Shown: positions 23,420 through 33,340 of the stretch, piece after piece | Layout: every line of letters starts with the position of its first letter | Numbering within the stretch: position 1 is the first letter of the stretch | NCBI GenBank assembly: GCA_003290165.1 | Contig: QNQO01010764.1 | Coordinates: 60,228-124,227, forward strand | Direction: 5' to 3' | Length of the DNA: 64,000 nucleotides | Origin: Berberis thunbergii | Lineage: Eukaryota > Streptophyta > Magnoliopsida > Ranunculales > Berberidaceae | Position numbers and translations under genes: made by a program | The notes under the pieces: generated by a model | Databases searched by the model: none | Seen by the model: the letters and a program-made list of their open reading frames with translations, nothing else | Told to the model about the DNA's origin: nothing

Positions 23420-25375
23420 CTATTGGATAATGGGAATGCTTGAAAATGAATTCTTTTGATTAGTGGTGTCGTCATCACTGTGGTCATCAGAAGCCTTTTC
23501 GGGAATGCCCCATATACTTCTGTGTTGGATCGTATGGACTACTTTCCATCCACCACCGGCTTTAGGATCATCTAGATAAAAAATTTGTTTTGCCATAGTT
23601 GCCAAAATAAAAGGATCATGCTCGTACCAAAGTGTGTTTGTGTTCACACTTACTAGACCATATTCTCGTTTAATACTCCCGGCTATATGTGGGTTTTCAA
23701 TATGCATCACATCTAGGTTGTGCCTGATCTTTAATTTAGACCAGTACGGAAGCTCGAAGAATATACTCTTATTCGTCCAGTTCAGATGTGTAGTGTACTT
23801 ATGCAAATTAGTATCACGATTATCGGGATGTTTGCCAATTTGACAAAATTCCAAGCTATTCAACTTAGCCAAAATGTCATCCCCTGACCATTCTCTAGGT
23901 TTAGTGTCGTTCTCAATTTTTCCATCAAAGTCCACCTTATTTTTTCGCCATTCGTGATCCTGGGGCAACCATCTACGGTGACCCATATAACAAACATTTT
24001 TTGCATACCAATTAGACGTTACATCATCATTGCATATCGGACATGCCTTATAGCCCTGAGTACTCCAACCTGAAATATTTCCATAAGCGGGAAAATCATG
24101 TATAGTCCACATCACTACTGCTCTCAACATAAACATTGTGTTGGTAGACTTATCAAATGTACGTACAACATTTTCCCACAAGTCTTTTAACTCATCAACC
24201 AACGGCCGCAAATAAACATCAATGTCCTTTCTGGGATGACCGGGAATTAATAAAGTTATCATTGTAAATTCTTTTTTCATACTCATCCAAGGGGGAACGT
24301 TATAAGGAACAACAATGACAGGCCAGGTACGATGAGTAGAGCTCATATTCCCGAACGGATTAAATCCATCAGCTGCAAGCCCCAATCTGACATTGCGCCG
24401 ATTTTCTGCAAAATCGGGATACATAGTATCGAATGCTTTCCAAGCCTCTCCATCAGGAGGATGTCTCAAAAAATCATCATCAACCCTTCCTTCCTTGTAC
24501 CATCTCATATGACTCGCAGTGTGCGTCGACATGTACAGTCGCTGCAATCTGGGCTTTAGTAGAAGATAACGCAAAACCTTTTGTGGAATTTTCTTCATTT
24601 TATTACCAGAATTAGGCTTATATCTTGGCTCATTGCACACAGGGCATGCATCCATCCCTTTAATTTCCTTATAAAATAATGCACAGTTGTATTTGCAAGC
24701 ATGAATGTTTTTATACCCCAAACTAAGACCATTCAACAATTTCTGCGCGTTACGATAATCCTCAGGCAAAATGTTTTCCTTCGGAAGCATCCGCTTCATA
24801 ATTCCCATTAAATGAGAAAAACACTTATTCGACATATGATGTTTCACTTTGCAATGCATCAACTCCACAATGGAAGTAAGCAAGGAGAACTCTGTTCAAC
24901 CGGGGTATAATGCTCGTTGGGCTTGTTTCAACTATCTTTCATAGTTTTCTAACTCTTCACTTTGCATCATGTTGGGAGGTACGGTATCTCCTACCATATC
25001 ATCAATGCCATCTTCATTCATCGATGCATATGGATAAGCGTCATTGATCATACCCATAACTTGGTCATTATCATTCATGGACATTTCATCAATGTGCGGC
25101 ACAAGTGGCTGGGAATTCGATGAAGTCGAACCAAATTCTCTTTGCTCTCCATGATAAATCCACCACGTATAATTCTGAATCATCCCATACCTCGCCAAAT
25201 GATATCGAACCATATTGAATGTCTGCCACAAACAATTGTTACAACATTGACACATACACTTGATATGATTCGCCGTACCAGTGACATGTGCCCTTGCAAG
25301 CTCAATGAAGCTCTCGATCCCATTTAAATATTTATCACAACATTTGTCTTGATTTTGTATCCACTGTCTTTCCAT
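23420..25375 (-). pseudogene. En/Spm catalytic transposase (transposase-21/TNPD type), broken
   Basis: ATG is at 25375. Residues about 1-75 form the plant transposon-associated domain: MERQWIQNQDKCCDKYLNGI, then a Cys-rich CMCQCCNNC stretch and ARYGMIQNYTWWIYHGEQRE. A first stop follows ELENYER, where CACTA-D has Leu, and a second follows ALYPG, where CACTA-D has Phe. The main open block (23420-24883, 487 codons) holds the transposase-21 core: KYNCALFYKEIKGMDACPVC, DGFNPFGNMSSTHRTWPVIV, YGNISGWSTQGYKACPICND and SKLKIRHNLDVMHIEN. The protein then jumps directly to a DUF4216-like tail (LWYEHDPFILATMAKQIFYL), so several hundred residues are missing. The family cuts and pastes CACTA elements in the nucleus. 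This copy cannot encode an active enzyme. Confidence 0.88.
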
Positions 25376-25839
25376 TACGCTTGTTTTCAGTTTATAAACA
25401 AAACATAGAATTCAAGAGAGTTAACGACACTAATGCGATTAGGTTTCAATGTGGAAAAATTTCAGCAACATCTCAATTACAATTCTTCAAGTGGATGATG
25501 TAGATATTATTAATTAATAAATATCTTGTATGCACTCGAAAAACAATGTGAGACACTCCCAAAAATCCACATGATAGCAACCTAATTTCATGAAATTTCA
25601 AAAAATAAAAAAAATTAGCAATTTCCTCACCGTTCTCCAAGTGAAAGAGAGAGACGATTGGAGGTGTGGCCGGCGCCTGAGATGCAAAGGGAAGACGAAG
25701 CCTAATTAAGTGCTGGAAGCTTGGAGTATATAGTGAGAGAAATCAATCGAGCAGAGAAAAGAATAAAATGAGAGGAGAAAATAGTGAAAAAATGCAGATC
25801 TGATTATTCTAATTCATGGAGAAGATGAACAAGTCAGAG

Positions 25840-26530
25840 CTTGTGCGACGACACCGTTCGTTGCCCTGGGATGTTTTAGGTGATGAACCTGCTCGCTTTA
25901 CCCGACAAATCTTGGTTGTGAATATTTGATGCGATGAAGGTTTCCAGTTCGTCGCGTAAGATATGTTTAGACGCCGACAACGTTTGTCGCCCTAGGATAT
26001 TCAAGTTGGTCGTTCAAAGTGGTCGACACATAGCAATAGGTATTTTAGGGTGACAAAATATTTGGGTTTAAGCGACAATACTTTGTCGCTTAAATTTTAT
26101 GCGACGAAGGCTTCCTGTTCGTCGCGTAAGCTATTTGTATGCGTTGAAGGTTTCCTGTTCGTCGCGTAAGATATTTTATGTGACGACGGTTTCCAGTTCG
26201 TCGCATGCGATATTTTATGCGACGAGGGTTTCCAGTTCGTCACGTAAGATATGTTTATGCGACCAGACACGTAGCCCTAGGTATTTTGGGGTGACAAAAT
26301 ATTTGGTTTTAAGCGATGACACATTGTCGATTATTAGGTATGCGACGAAGGCTTTAACTTCGCCGCGAAAGAGGGTTTGACGCGACAAAACATGTCGTCG
26401 CGTTAAGTAGTTAGCTATTTTTTGTAATTGCATGACGATATTAAATATGTCGTCACGCCAAGATAATTTTGAGCGACAAAACTTCCCTCGTCACGCTATG
26501 AGTCGTCGCAAAAGGGGATATTTTTAATAG
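25840..26530. repeat. Right subterminal repeat array of CACTA-B
   Basis: Tandem and inverted units of the type tatgcgacgaaggtttccag-ttcgtcgcg run to the right terminus. About 450 bases of AT-rich DNA without a gene (25380-25840) precede it. The equivalent array in CACTA-D (38130-39300) is longer. Confidence 0.85.
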
Positions 26531-26535
26531 TGAGT

Positions 26536-26691
26536 TCTTCTTCAATATTGTAGGAGACCTTTGATTTGAATAATTTTAATTGAACAATAGAGTTGTTTCT
26601 CTGTGTTTTTGGGCAAATCTCTTGTGTTATTTCTTTGTGAATTATCTATTTAGACTAGCCTGAAGGATAATCGCTAATCTGTCCGGCGTCA
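26536..26691 (+). repeat. 5' LTR of LTR-1, downstream part
   Basis: This continues the 5' LTR after the CACTA-B insertion and ends ggcgtca, as does the 3' LTR at 29295. Confidence 0.88.
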
Positions 26692-26693
26692 GT

Positions 26694-26705
26694 TGGTATT
26701 AGAGC
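26694..26705 (+). promoter_or_regulatory. Primer-binding site of LTR-1
   Basis: tggtattagagc starts two bases after the 5' LTR. It is complementary, with one mismatch, to the 3' end of plant initiator tRNA-Met, the usual primer for this type of element. Confidence 0.8.
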
Positions 26706-26742
26706 TTCAACATCTTCTTGGGGTGAGATTTCATCAGTTTCC

Positions 26743-27310
26743 ATGGCTGGTGGTCATTGTCATCGCTAGCAGGTTCCGAACGAGGAAGCCCCAAACCATG
26801 ATCGTAACATTTAAGATGTGATGATTGATGAGTTGCAAAATTAACCCGGCGTCTGGCGGCACAGGATTTTGGAGATCGTGAGATGGAAGATCACGATTCT
26901 GATTTCAATTTCAAAAACCCGTATCACAATCGTGCTCGATTATGGGAGCACCGTGGTCGGGAGGATCGTCATGGAGACCTCGGATTCAGAGTTGATCTGC
27001 TTGAGTTTTCTGGTACATTACAGGCCGAAGGATTTGTCGATTAGTTGAATGAAATAGAACGTATTTTGAAGTATAAGGAAGTACCAGATTGTGTCAAGGT
27101 AAAATTGGCCGCCATCAAACTCAAAGGCAGAACATCTGCGTGGTGGGAGTAGTTGAGGCGATCACGAGACAGACAGGGCAATGCCAAGATCACTGATTGG
27201 GAGAAGATGAAGAAGAAGCTGAATGGTCACTTCCTTTCGACTACACTCCAACCTTATTTCAATGACTTCACTTGTTGAGGAAAGATACACTATTGAAGGA
27301 ATATAAACAA
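26743..27310 (+). pseudogene. Ty3/gypsy-type gag of LTR-1, broken
   Basis: Read with several stops and frame changes, this encodes a retrotransposon gag start: MAGGHCHR, then VDLLEFSGTLQAEGFVD, LNEIERILKYKEVPDCVKVK, LAAIKLKGRTSAWWE and KITDWEKMKKKLNGHFL. These are the landmarks of the retrotransposon gag capsid domain. The frame ends at LRKDTLLKEYKQ and then runs without interruption into the captured MUSTANG-like sequence, so the nucleocapsid zinc knuckle and all of pol have been replaced. Confidence 0.75.
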
Positions 27311-28870
27311 AGTTCCAAATCTTCTGTGTTTGTGGATAAGCGAATTGGGGAACAGAATAATGTCCTCGAAGAAGGGCAAAACCAAGATTTAGCGATCGGG
27401 CAAAACCAACAGTTAGAGCTTGGCCATAGTCATAGTCTAGGACTTGGCCAAAACCATGATTTGGGTCTCGGACCGGCTCATGAGCATGACTTGGGTTTAA
27501 GGCAGACACATGAACATGATGTTGGTTTAGGGCATCCCCATGACCATGAACTAGTTTTAGGGCATCGTCATGACCACGAATTGGTTTTGCATGATGCCCA
27601 TGCTCATTCCCATAACCAAGCTCATTCACATCCTCATTCACATCCACATTCACATCCCCATGCACATTCCCATGTCCTCAATCACGATCATCAGAACGAG
27701 TTAGTGTTGGGTCAGAACCATGAGCCTGAGAATGAGCATGACCATGTTGATCAACATGATCATGAATTAGCTCTTTCTGCACATAGTCATGAATTGGGTT
27801 TGTCAAAGAACCATGAGTTGACTGCCACAGGCAGTCACGACCTTGAACACACTCTGGATTTGGCTGTGGATTATCACCATGATTTGATTATTGACCATTC
27901 TGATGAATGTCTGGTTGTTAACCAACCCCATCTGGTAGTCGCTCGCGCCCTTCAGACTCGTGCCATCGTTCCGAGTCTGAATCATGAACTTGCCGTGGGG
28001 CTAGAGTTTCTAGATGTTAAGAGTTGTAGGAGGGCATTACGGGATGCAGCAATTGCTTATCACTTTGAAATACAGACTGTGAAGTCAGATAAGACCCGCT
28101 TCACTGCTAAATGTGCAAGTGAGGGATGTCGGTTCATGCTGCAAAGCTTCCGGGTGTACCTATCTTCAGAATCAGGACCATCAATGGGGCACATACATGT
28201 GGAGGAATCAACCATCTTGGTCATTAGCAAGCATCAGTCCAGTGGGTTGCAAACTCTGTGGAATAACGTCTTCGAGAAAATCCAAACTATAAACCGAAGA
28301 AGATTCTTGAAGATATCCATCATGCACATGGGATCCCCTTATCTTACAAACAAGATTGGCGAGGAAAAGAACGGGTTATGGTTGCAGTTCGTGGATCATT
28401 TGAAGAAGGATATCGTCTTCTTCCACATTACTGTGAACAAATTAAACGAACCAACCCAGAAAATATTGCTTTGGTTTATTCCAACCCAAATAGTAACTGC
28501 TTCCATCGATTGTTTGTCTCATTCCAGGCATCAATTTATGGGTTTGTTAATGCTTGTAGACTGCTTCTTGGTCTGGATAGAACACTTCTGAATAGCAAGT
28601 ACCTTGGCACCCTGCTTTTTGCCACTTGTTTTGATGGAGATGGTGCTCTATTTCCTTTGGCCTTTGGTGTGGTTGGCATTCTGCTTTTTTGCCACTGGTT
28701 TTGATGGAGATGGTGCTCTATTTCCTTTGGTCTTTGGTGTGGTTGACGAGGACAATGATGACAATTGGATGTGGTTCTTGTCTGAGCTGCATTATCTGCT
28801 TGAGAGAAATACGGAGAACATGCCGAGACTCACTATATTGTCAGATAAGCAGATGGATAAGTTCATTCTT
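27272..28870 (+). pseudogene. Captured MUSTANG-like (domesticated MULE) gene fused to gag
   Basis: A 439-codon frame (27272-28591) starts in gag residues and passes in frame into a histidine-rich region of HDHELVLGH / NHDLGLG repeats (about residues 25-220). A MuDR-type DNA-binding domain start follows: LEFLDVKSCRRALRDAAIAY and VKSDKTRFTAKCASEGC. A frameshift comes next, but in another frame homology continues: MVAVRGSFEEGYRLLPHYCE, RLFVSFQASIYGFVNACR, LGLDRTLLNSKYLGTLL, and DEDNDDNWMWFLSELHYLLE to MPRLTILSDKQ, which is the MULE transposase core. These features fit plant MUSTANG-type genes, which are host genes descended from Mutator-like transposases and thought to act in the nucleus. The SWIM zinc finger is missing. 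About 68 bp (FDGDGALFPL...FGVV) are tandemly duplicated at 28606-28745. No introns are present. Confidence 0.75.
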
Positions 28871-28925
28871 TATGTCAATATGGGTGGGCGCGTGAATGCC
28901 CTTTACTCCACCCCATCAATTTATA

Positions 28926-29295
28926 TTCTAGGGTTCCTAATTTGCCTTCAAAGTTATTTACTAAATAACTTATTCGTAATATTTCAATTTAATTAAGAGT
29001 CTTTTTAGTTTCCTTTTAGGATTAGACTTTACTTTTTATTTTAGGAATAGACTGCTTGTTATTTTAGTGTTTGATTCTACTTTTTTCTTTTAAGAATATG
29101 ACTATTATTATTCAAGTTATTTGAGCACTATAAATAGAGTTCTTCCTCGATATTGTAAGAGACATTTGATTTGAATAATTTTAATTGAAAATTAGAGTTG
29201 CTCTCTATGTTTTTGGGCAAATATCTTGTGTTCTTTCTTTGTGAATTATCTGTTGAGACTAGCCTGCAGGATAATCGCTATTCTGTCTGGCGTCA
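28926..29295 (+). repeat. 3' LTR of LTR-1
   Basis: About 370 bp match the 5' LTR at roughly 90 percent by eye. The TATA box TATAAATA is at 29129-29136. The first 15 or so bases of the LTR are replaced or diverged, and I see no clear polypurine tract before it. Confidence 0.85.
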
Positions 29296-29704
29296 GTTTG
29301 TCTCAGTCAGCAATGAATAGTGAAATGCCACTCTGAATTGTAATATAGATATCATATTACCGTGCTAGTGGCACTCCACATACACTTTTTTCTGATAATT
29401 ATCATGCACTGAACACCCTCACCACCATCCCACCATTGCCCTTAATTAGTTCCATAAAAAAATAAATTATATTTTAGCATGAAAACTATTTTTTTTGAGG
29501 TACAACCCAATTTTAAGGTAAAAATACTAATATTTTGTTTAGAGTCAAACTCGGTTAAAATTAGAATCGATTGAATGTTCGAGGTCTTTGTTTAAATATT
29601 CGTTAAAACATCTATCTGTTTCTTTGAAAAATATTATAGTTAGGAATGACAATAATAAAAATACTTACATGTTTTAATTATAAAATACATATTTTAAAAT
29701 TTTA
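29296..29704. repeat. AT-rich tandem repeat unit, right of LTR-1
   Basis: This completes the unit begun at 16321: 336 bp plus about 405 bp once the 5-bp duplication is counted once. It breaks off at 29704, where the dispersed duplicate begins. Confidence 0.85.
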
Positions 29705-30325
29705 AGGAGTCACAAGCCCTCCTACATCTTCATCAACATTGTTTTCTTTTTAGGCGATGGCAAGACGACAACTAGATGAGTGGTGGACGACCTCGAGATA
29801 GGTGGTAGAGGAGGGTTGTTGGATCGAATAGGAGGGTTTTTGGACAAATGAGTAGAGGAAAGGTGGTGGTTTCACTAAGCTTGTAGTGTTAAACATAAAG
29901 GTGTGGTGTCAAAGAGTGGAAGTGGTGGTGTGAAAAGTCACTGCCATAATGAAAATAAATGAGTCTCCTGAGTTCTGCATTCTCCCCTTCTTCTCTGTGT
30001 GTATTATCGAAATCAATTATGGTGTTACAAATTTTTCTTGATCATATAGCATAATAATTGTTTGCAATCATAATTCCTACTCTAAATAGAAATGTTAGAA
30101 GATGATACATTGCTACAAAAATTGAAGAATTGAAGATGAGCCCTATTTTGAACCTCTTAAGAATTCATCCAATTTAAGGTTTACTTTTCATGAAATCATT
30201 CTTTTCTCTGTTATAAATAAAAAACATACTGGGTTAATTTGTGTTTGGATCCCATAATTTATACCAACTTTGACTTTGGGTTCCAAGTTTGTTCAACTTT
30301 TTAGTCTAAGTCCCGAGATCACGTC
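29705..30325. repeat. Dispersed direct duplicate, copy 2
   Basis: This is the second copy of 14892-15492, ending in a truncated MITE (from about 30231). It stops where LTR sequence of Tat-1 starts or slightly before; 30326-30404 is unassigned. Confidence 0.8.
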
Positions 30326-30404
30326 AGACCTCGATCATAGAATTTTTTGGTATTGAGAGTCATATGACACACAACAACACACATGGAAGTCAGACCTGAA
30401 TTTT

Positions 30405-31181
30405 TGACATCAATTATTACAATTGAAGTGAATGATACAATACAAAATCATCACTGAGTAGTTTTTGCTCTCCTTCCTCGCCATTTACCTAGACCTAGAT
30501 AGGGAATGCACGTGAGCCAAAAACCACCATGTGGCGGCGGTCGATGACACCCTAATGTTTAAGTTAGATAAGGCTTAGGAGAGGTTTAAAGCTGTAAATT
30601 GGGTTTCTGGAGCGTACCTATGTTCATCGACCTTATTTCCCTTTTATAGTGTGAGAGTCCTTGTTCGGATCGGTTTTTGGTTGCGTAGTTTAGGGAAAAA
30701 GATCTTGCTAGAGATCCTTTTCCTTATTGGAAGTTGCTAGCCGACCCCGAAAATCTCGGGAATGGGCTTTGATGATGATGATGATGACTTGTGCTCCTAG
30801 ATCTGCAGGAGAGGTTTCCCTTTCTGAGTGTTGTCCATGCAAGGAAGTTTCCTTGCTCGACTTATATTCCAGTATTTGTTTCCTAGTTGAAACCAGAGTA
30901 TTGCTGGCTTGCCTGTCTTGGGTCAATCTTCAACATACTTGTCTTATCAGAGCTTACTCTTGCATTATCAAGGTTTATGAATATTGGGCTTGACCGCGTG
31001 ACGTGTGGGTTTAGTGGCACTTTGCAATTTGGGTATGACCTTCTGGATCCTGCCAATCGTGGGCTTAACGCTATCTGGGCCTTGCTGGATTGAGCATCCA
31101 ATCAGGTCTGCTATGTTCTGTTGACAAGATTACCATGACACGCTTACGGTGCTGATCAGAAAATAGTTTGATGTATTAGCA
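30405..31181 (-). repeat. 3' LTR of Tat-1 (or a related solo LTR)
   Basis: It aligns with 48939-49638 over most of its length, including gggcttgaccgcgtgacgtg and tgccaatcgtgggctt. It has a small (gat)n expansion at about 30770-30785 and a minus-strand TATAAAAG at 30641-30648. The left border is uncertain by tens of bases. Confidence 0.7.
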
Positions 31182-31378
31182 GCTACCCCCCCTGAATTGG
31201 TGGGCAAGCTCATTGGTCCACCAAATCATTTCATGAAGCAACTGTGTAGTCATGATGGTTGAGTCCGAATTGGTTTATCGAGCGGTGAGCTTCATTAATT
31301 GGGCTTGCGTCTGCTCAAAAAAGAAAAAAACAGAGTTTTGTTTTCTATATGTCTTTATAGAAGATGTGTTAATTCTTC
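31182..31378 (-). promoter_or_regulatory. Polypurine tract and 3' leader of Tat-1
   Basis: On the minus strand, ttcagggggggtagc (31182-31196) ends directly at the LTR start tgctaatacatc, as a polypurine tract should. The rest up to 31378 has no coding sequence. Confidence 0.6.
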
Positions 31379-31620
31379 CACTACACCATAACTAGCAATT
31401 TATAACACACTAGCTGTGATACAAAAAATTTTGCAACACCACAAAATTTTTACAAATCATGGCATTACAAATATTAGTAACACATCGATGTGCTACAACT
31501 TTCAAATTTCATAACATCTCCACGTGTTACAAATTTTTTGTAACACATTGTAGTATGTTACAATGTTCAAATATTTGCCACATCTCCATGTGTAACAAAT
31601 TTTATGTTTTATTATTTTTT
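31379..31620 (+). mobile_element. CACTA-C: truncated CACTA end
   Basis: It starts cactacaccataactagc and continues with inverted short motifs of the type tgtaacacat / atgtgttaca. This subterminal array differs from those of CACTA-A, -B and -D. I could not find a matching right end with tatggtgtagtg in the window, so the element is truncated or its other end has been lost. Confidence 0.6.
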
Positions 31621-32303
31621 TATATTATATAAAAAATACCATTAATCCCTAATAAGTTAACTTGAGTTGAATCTGTTATCTCAATCCATTTCCCTTATAG
31701 ATACGTATTGTCAAAGATCTCTCAATCAACAAGTGCAACAAAACCCAAATAGTAAGTAAAGTGAAACAAAAACATTTTAGAGCAAAACTTATCAGTACTC
31801 AAGAGTATTTTGAATCTTAATCCATGCAACTATTTTATCTCTGGTTTCTATCAACTTAGAATTTTACTCAGCAAGTTGTTGATAGGTTGACAGTCTACCA
31901 TGGATTCTCTCTTAGGTAAGATATTCAAAAAATTTCATAAGAGATTGGGAAAATTTCAAACATCTCACAGACCATTGAAAATTCAAGTGCTAGCCACATA
32001 CGGATGCATCAAAATAGGTCACAGACAAAGGATGAAAAAGATTACAAGAGTCTTTCCTCTCCTTTTTCACTCTCATTTACCAAGAAAGTTGCTATTAAAA
32101 ACAGACACACAAAAGAAGGCTTTTCATTGTCGCCTCATTATTAAAATCTCGTTGTCGACGTGTACTCTCTTGACAAATCAACTTCAACATCTATGAGAAA
32201 AGCCAGTGTTTCTGGATTGCAACTTATTTCCTCGACTGGAAGGAATTAATCTTTGGGCAATCCGCTATATTTGTGTTGAAGAAGCTTATTTTTTAGCAGC
32301 ATG
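31621..32303. other. Unassigned DNA between CACTA-C and CACTA-D
   Basis: A 98-codon plus-strand frame (31900-32196) starts MDSLLGKIFKKFHKRLGK and is Lys/His-rich, with no recognisable domain. It may be interior of CACTA-C. I see nothing else. Confidence 0.3.
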
Positions 32304-33235
32304 AAATTGTCGCTATAGACAACATTTCGTCGCCATAAATATTGGGCAACAAAATATTCGTCGCGCAAAGGTTGTCACCACAGCTCTGTCTCGCAAGCCT
32401 TTGCGCGACGAAAAAAAATCGTCGTCGCTACAAAATCCTTTTTGCACGACGACACCACAGCTCTGTCTCGCAAGTCTTTGCGCGACGAAAATAATCTTCA
32501 TCGCTACAAATGCCTTTTTGCGTGACGCCAACACAGCTCTGTCTCGCGAGTCTTTGCGCGACGCAACTAAATATTCGTCGCTACAAAATCCTTTTTGCGC
32601 GACGACACTCTCGCAAATCTTTGCGCGACGAAAATAAATCTTCGTCGCTATGAACTCTTTTTGCGCGACGACACCAAAGATCGTTGCAAAATGGTGCGTC
32701 GCGTAATACTGTTTTGCGCAACACTAATTTCGTCGCAAGAAATAGAATTGTTCTTCGTGCAAAATATACTTACGCAATTAACCATTTGGTCGCATTAAAC
32801 TTTGTCGACATAACTCAATCGTGACGATCCCTTTCGTCGCATTAGACTTTGTCGGCTTAACGCAATGGTGACAAACCTTTCATCGCGCAATATATATTCT
32901 TTACGCGACAACAATATTCATCACTGTAATGTTGTCACACAGGTTCCTTCGATCAAAACACGCTTGGTCTATTCTTATGCGACGAAAATTTGTTGCTTAA
33001 AGTTCTGTTTAATAATTTTGAAAATTTTTCATTCAAATATTTATTTTAATTAAATTTGAAATATTTATTAATTGAATTGTCTCACACATAAAAAGGTTTT
33101 TCTAATTTATTTAAATACTATTAACTTTACAAATTAATAATGCAAAATCATAATGTAATGTATCCATTACAAATTAAAAATTTTAAACCGTACTGTATAG
33201 TTACAAATTAAAAAAACACATCAGTACATTTTTTA
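32304..33235. repeat. Left subterminal repeats and AT-rich leader of CACTA-D
   Basis: Several copies of a roughly 60-bp unit with gctctgtctcgcaag-ctttgcgcgacgaa and gctacaaaatcctttttgcg occur at 32370-32680. This is expanded relative to CACTA-B. Homology to 17300-17630 follows. Confidence 0.75.
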
Positions 33236-33340
33236 GGGATGTGGTGGCTGATGATGGTTTGTCGACAGTAGCAGGAGGCTCAACAATTTAATCCCCTTTT
33301 GCTGGAGAGTCCCTAATAACATACTCCACATAGTTGCCTC
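33233..33340 (-). pseudogene. C-terminal remnant of transposase-24 gene in CACTA-D
   Basis: On the minus strand this encodes the tail ATMWSMLLGTLQQKGIKLLS to LSTNHHQPPHP and a stop, aligning with the last 36 or so residues of the CACTA-B transposase-24 product. At 33340/33341 homology to the transposase stops and ACINUS sequence begins. A frame open across the junction runs from 33427 to 33233 and joins LSDPPTTRKRLSPPPPLP of ACINUS to this tail. Confidence 0.8.

Larger units (their letters stand above)
16886..26532 (-). mobile_element. CACTA-B: En/Spm transposon with both transposase genes (decayed)
   Basis: The element starts cactacaaaaaaggcc and ends in tttttaatagtg. It is flanked by the 3-bp duplication agt, inside an LTR whose sequence is continuous when the element is removed. 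Both ends carry arrays of gcgacgaa/ttcgtcgc motifs. Two element genes lie on the minus strand: a transposase-21 type gene (about 23250-25375) and a transposase-24 type gene (17623-19523). A non-element cargo region lies between them (about 19650-22963). Stops and an internal deletion in the large transposase make this copy non-autonomous. CACTA-D is a second, further deleted copy of the same family. Confidence 0.92.
16657..29295 (+). mobile_element. LTR-1: gene-capturing LTR retrotransposon, split by CACTA-B
   Basis: The outer ends are tg...ca and are flanked by the 5-bp duplication gtttg (16652-16656 and 29296-29300). The 5' LTR is split into 16657-16885 and 26536-26691 by CACTA-B. The 3' LTR is about 28926-29295 and lacks the first 15 or so bases. 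A primer-binding site complementary to initiator tRNA-Met follows the 5' LTR. The internal region is only about 2.2 kb: a decayed gag followed by a long MUSTANG-like host sequence, with no protease, reverse transcriptase or integrase. The element is non-autonomous. Its gag resembles that of Ty3/gypsy chromovirus-like elements. Confidence 0.88.

Noticed and set aside
27162..27665. 167-codon minus-strand frame, His/Asp/Gly-rich
   Set aside because: It is the antisense shadow of the histidine-repeat tract in the captured MUSTANG-like gene.
31900..32196. 98-codon Lys/His-rich plus-strand frame considered as a gene
   Set aside because: No domain is recognisable and it is surrounded by transposon ends; it is kept only as unassigned DNA.
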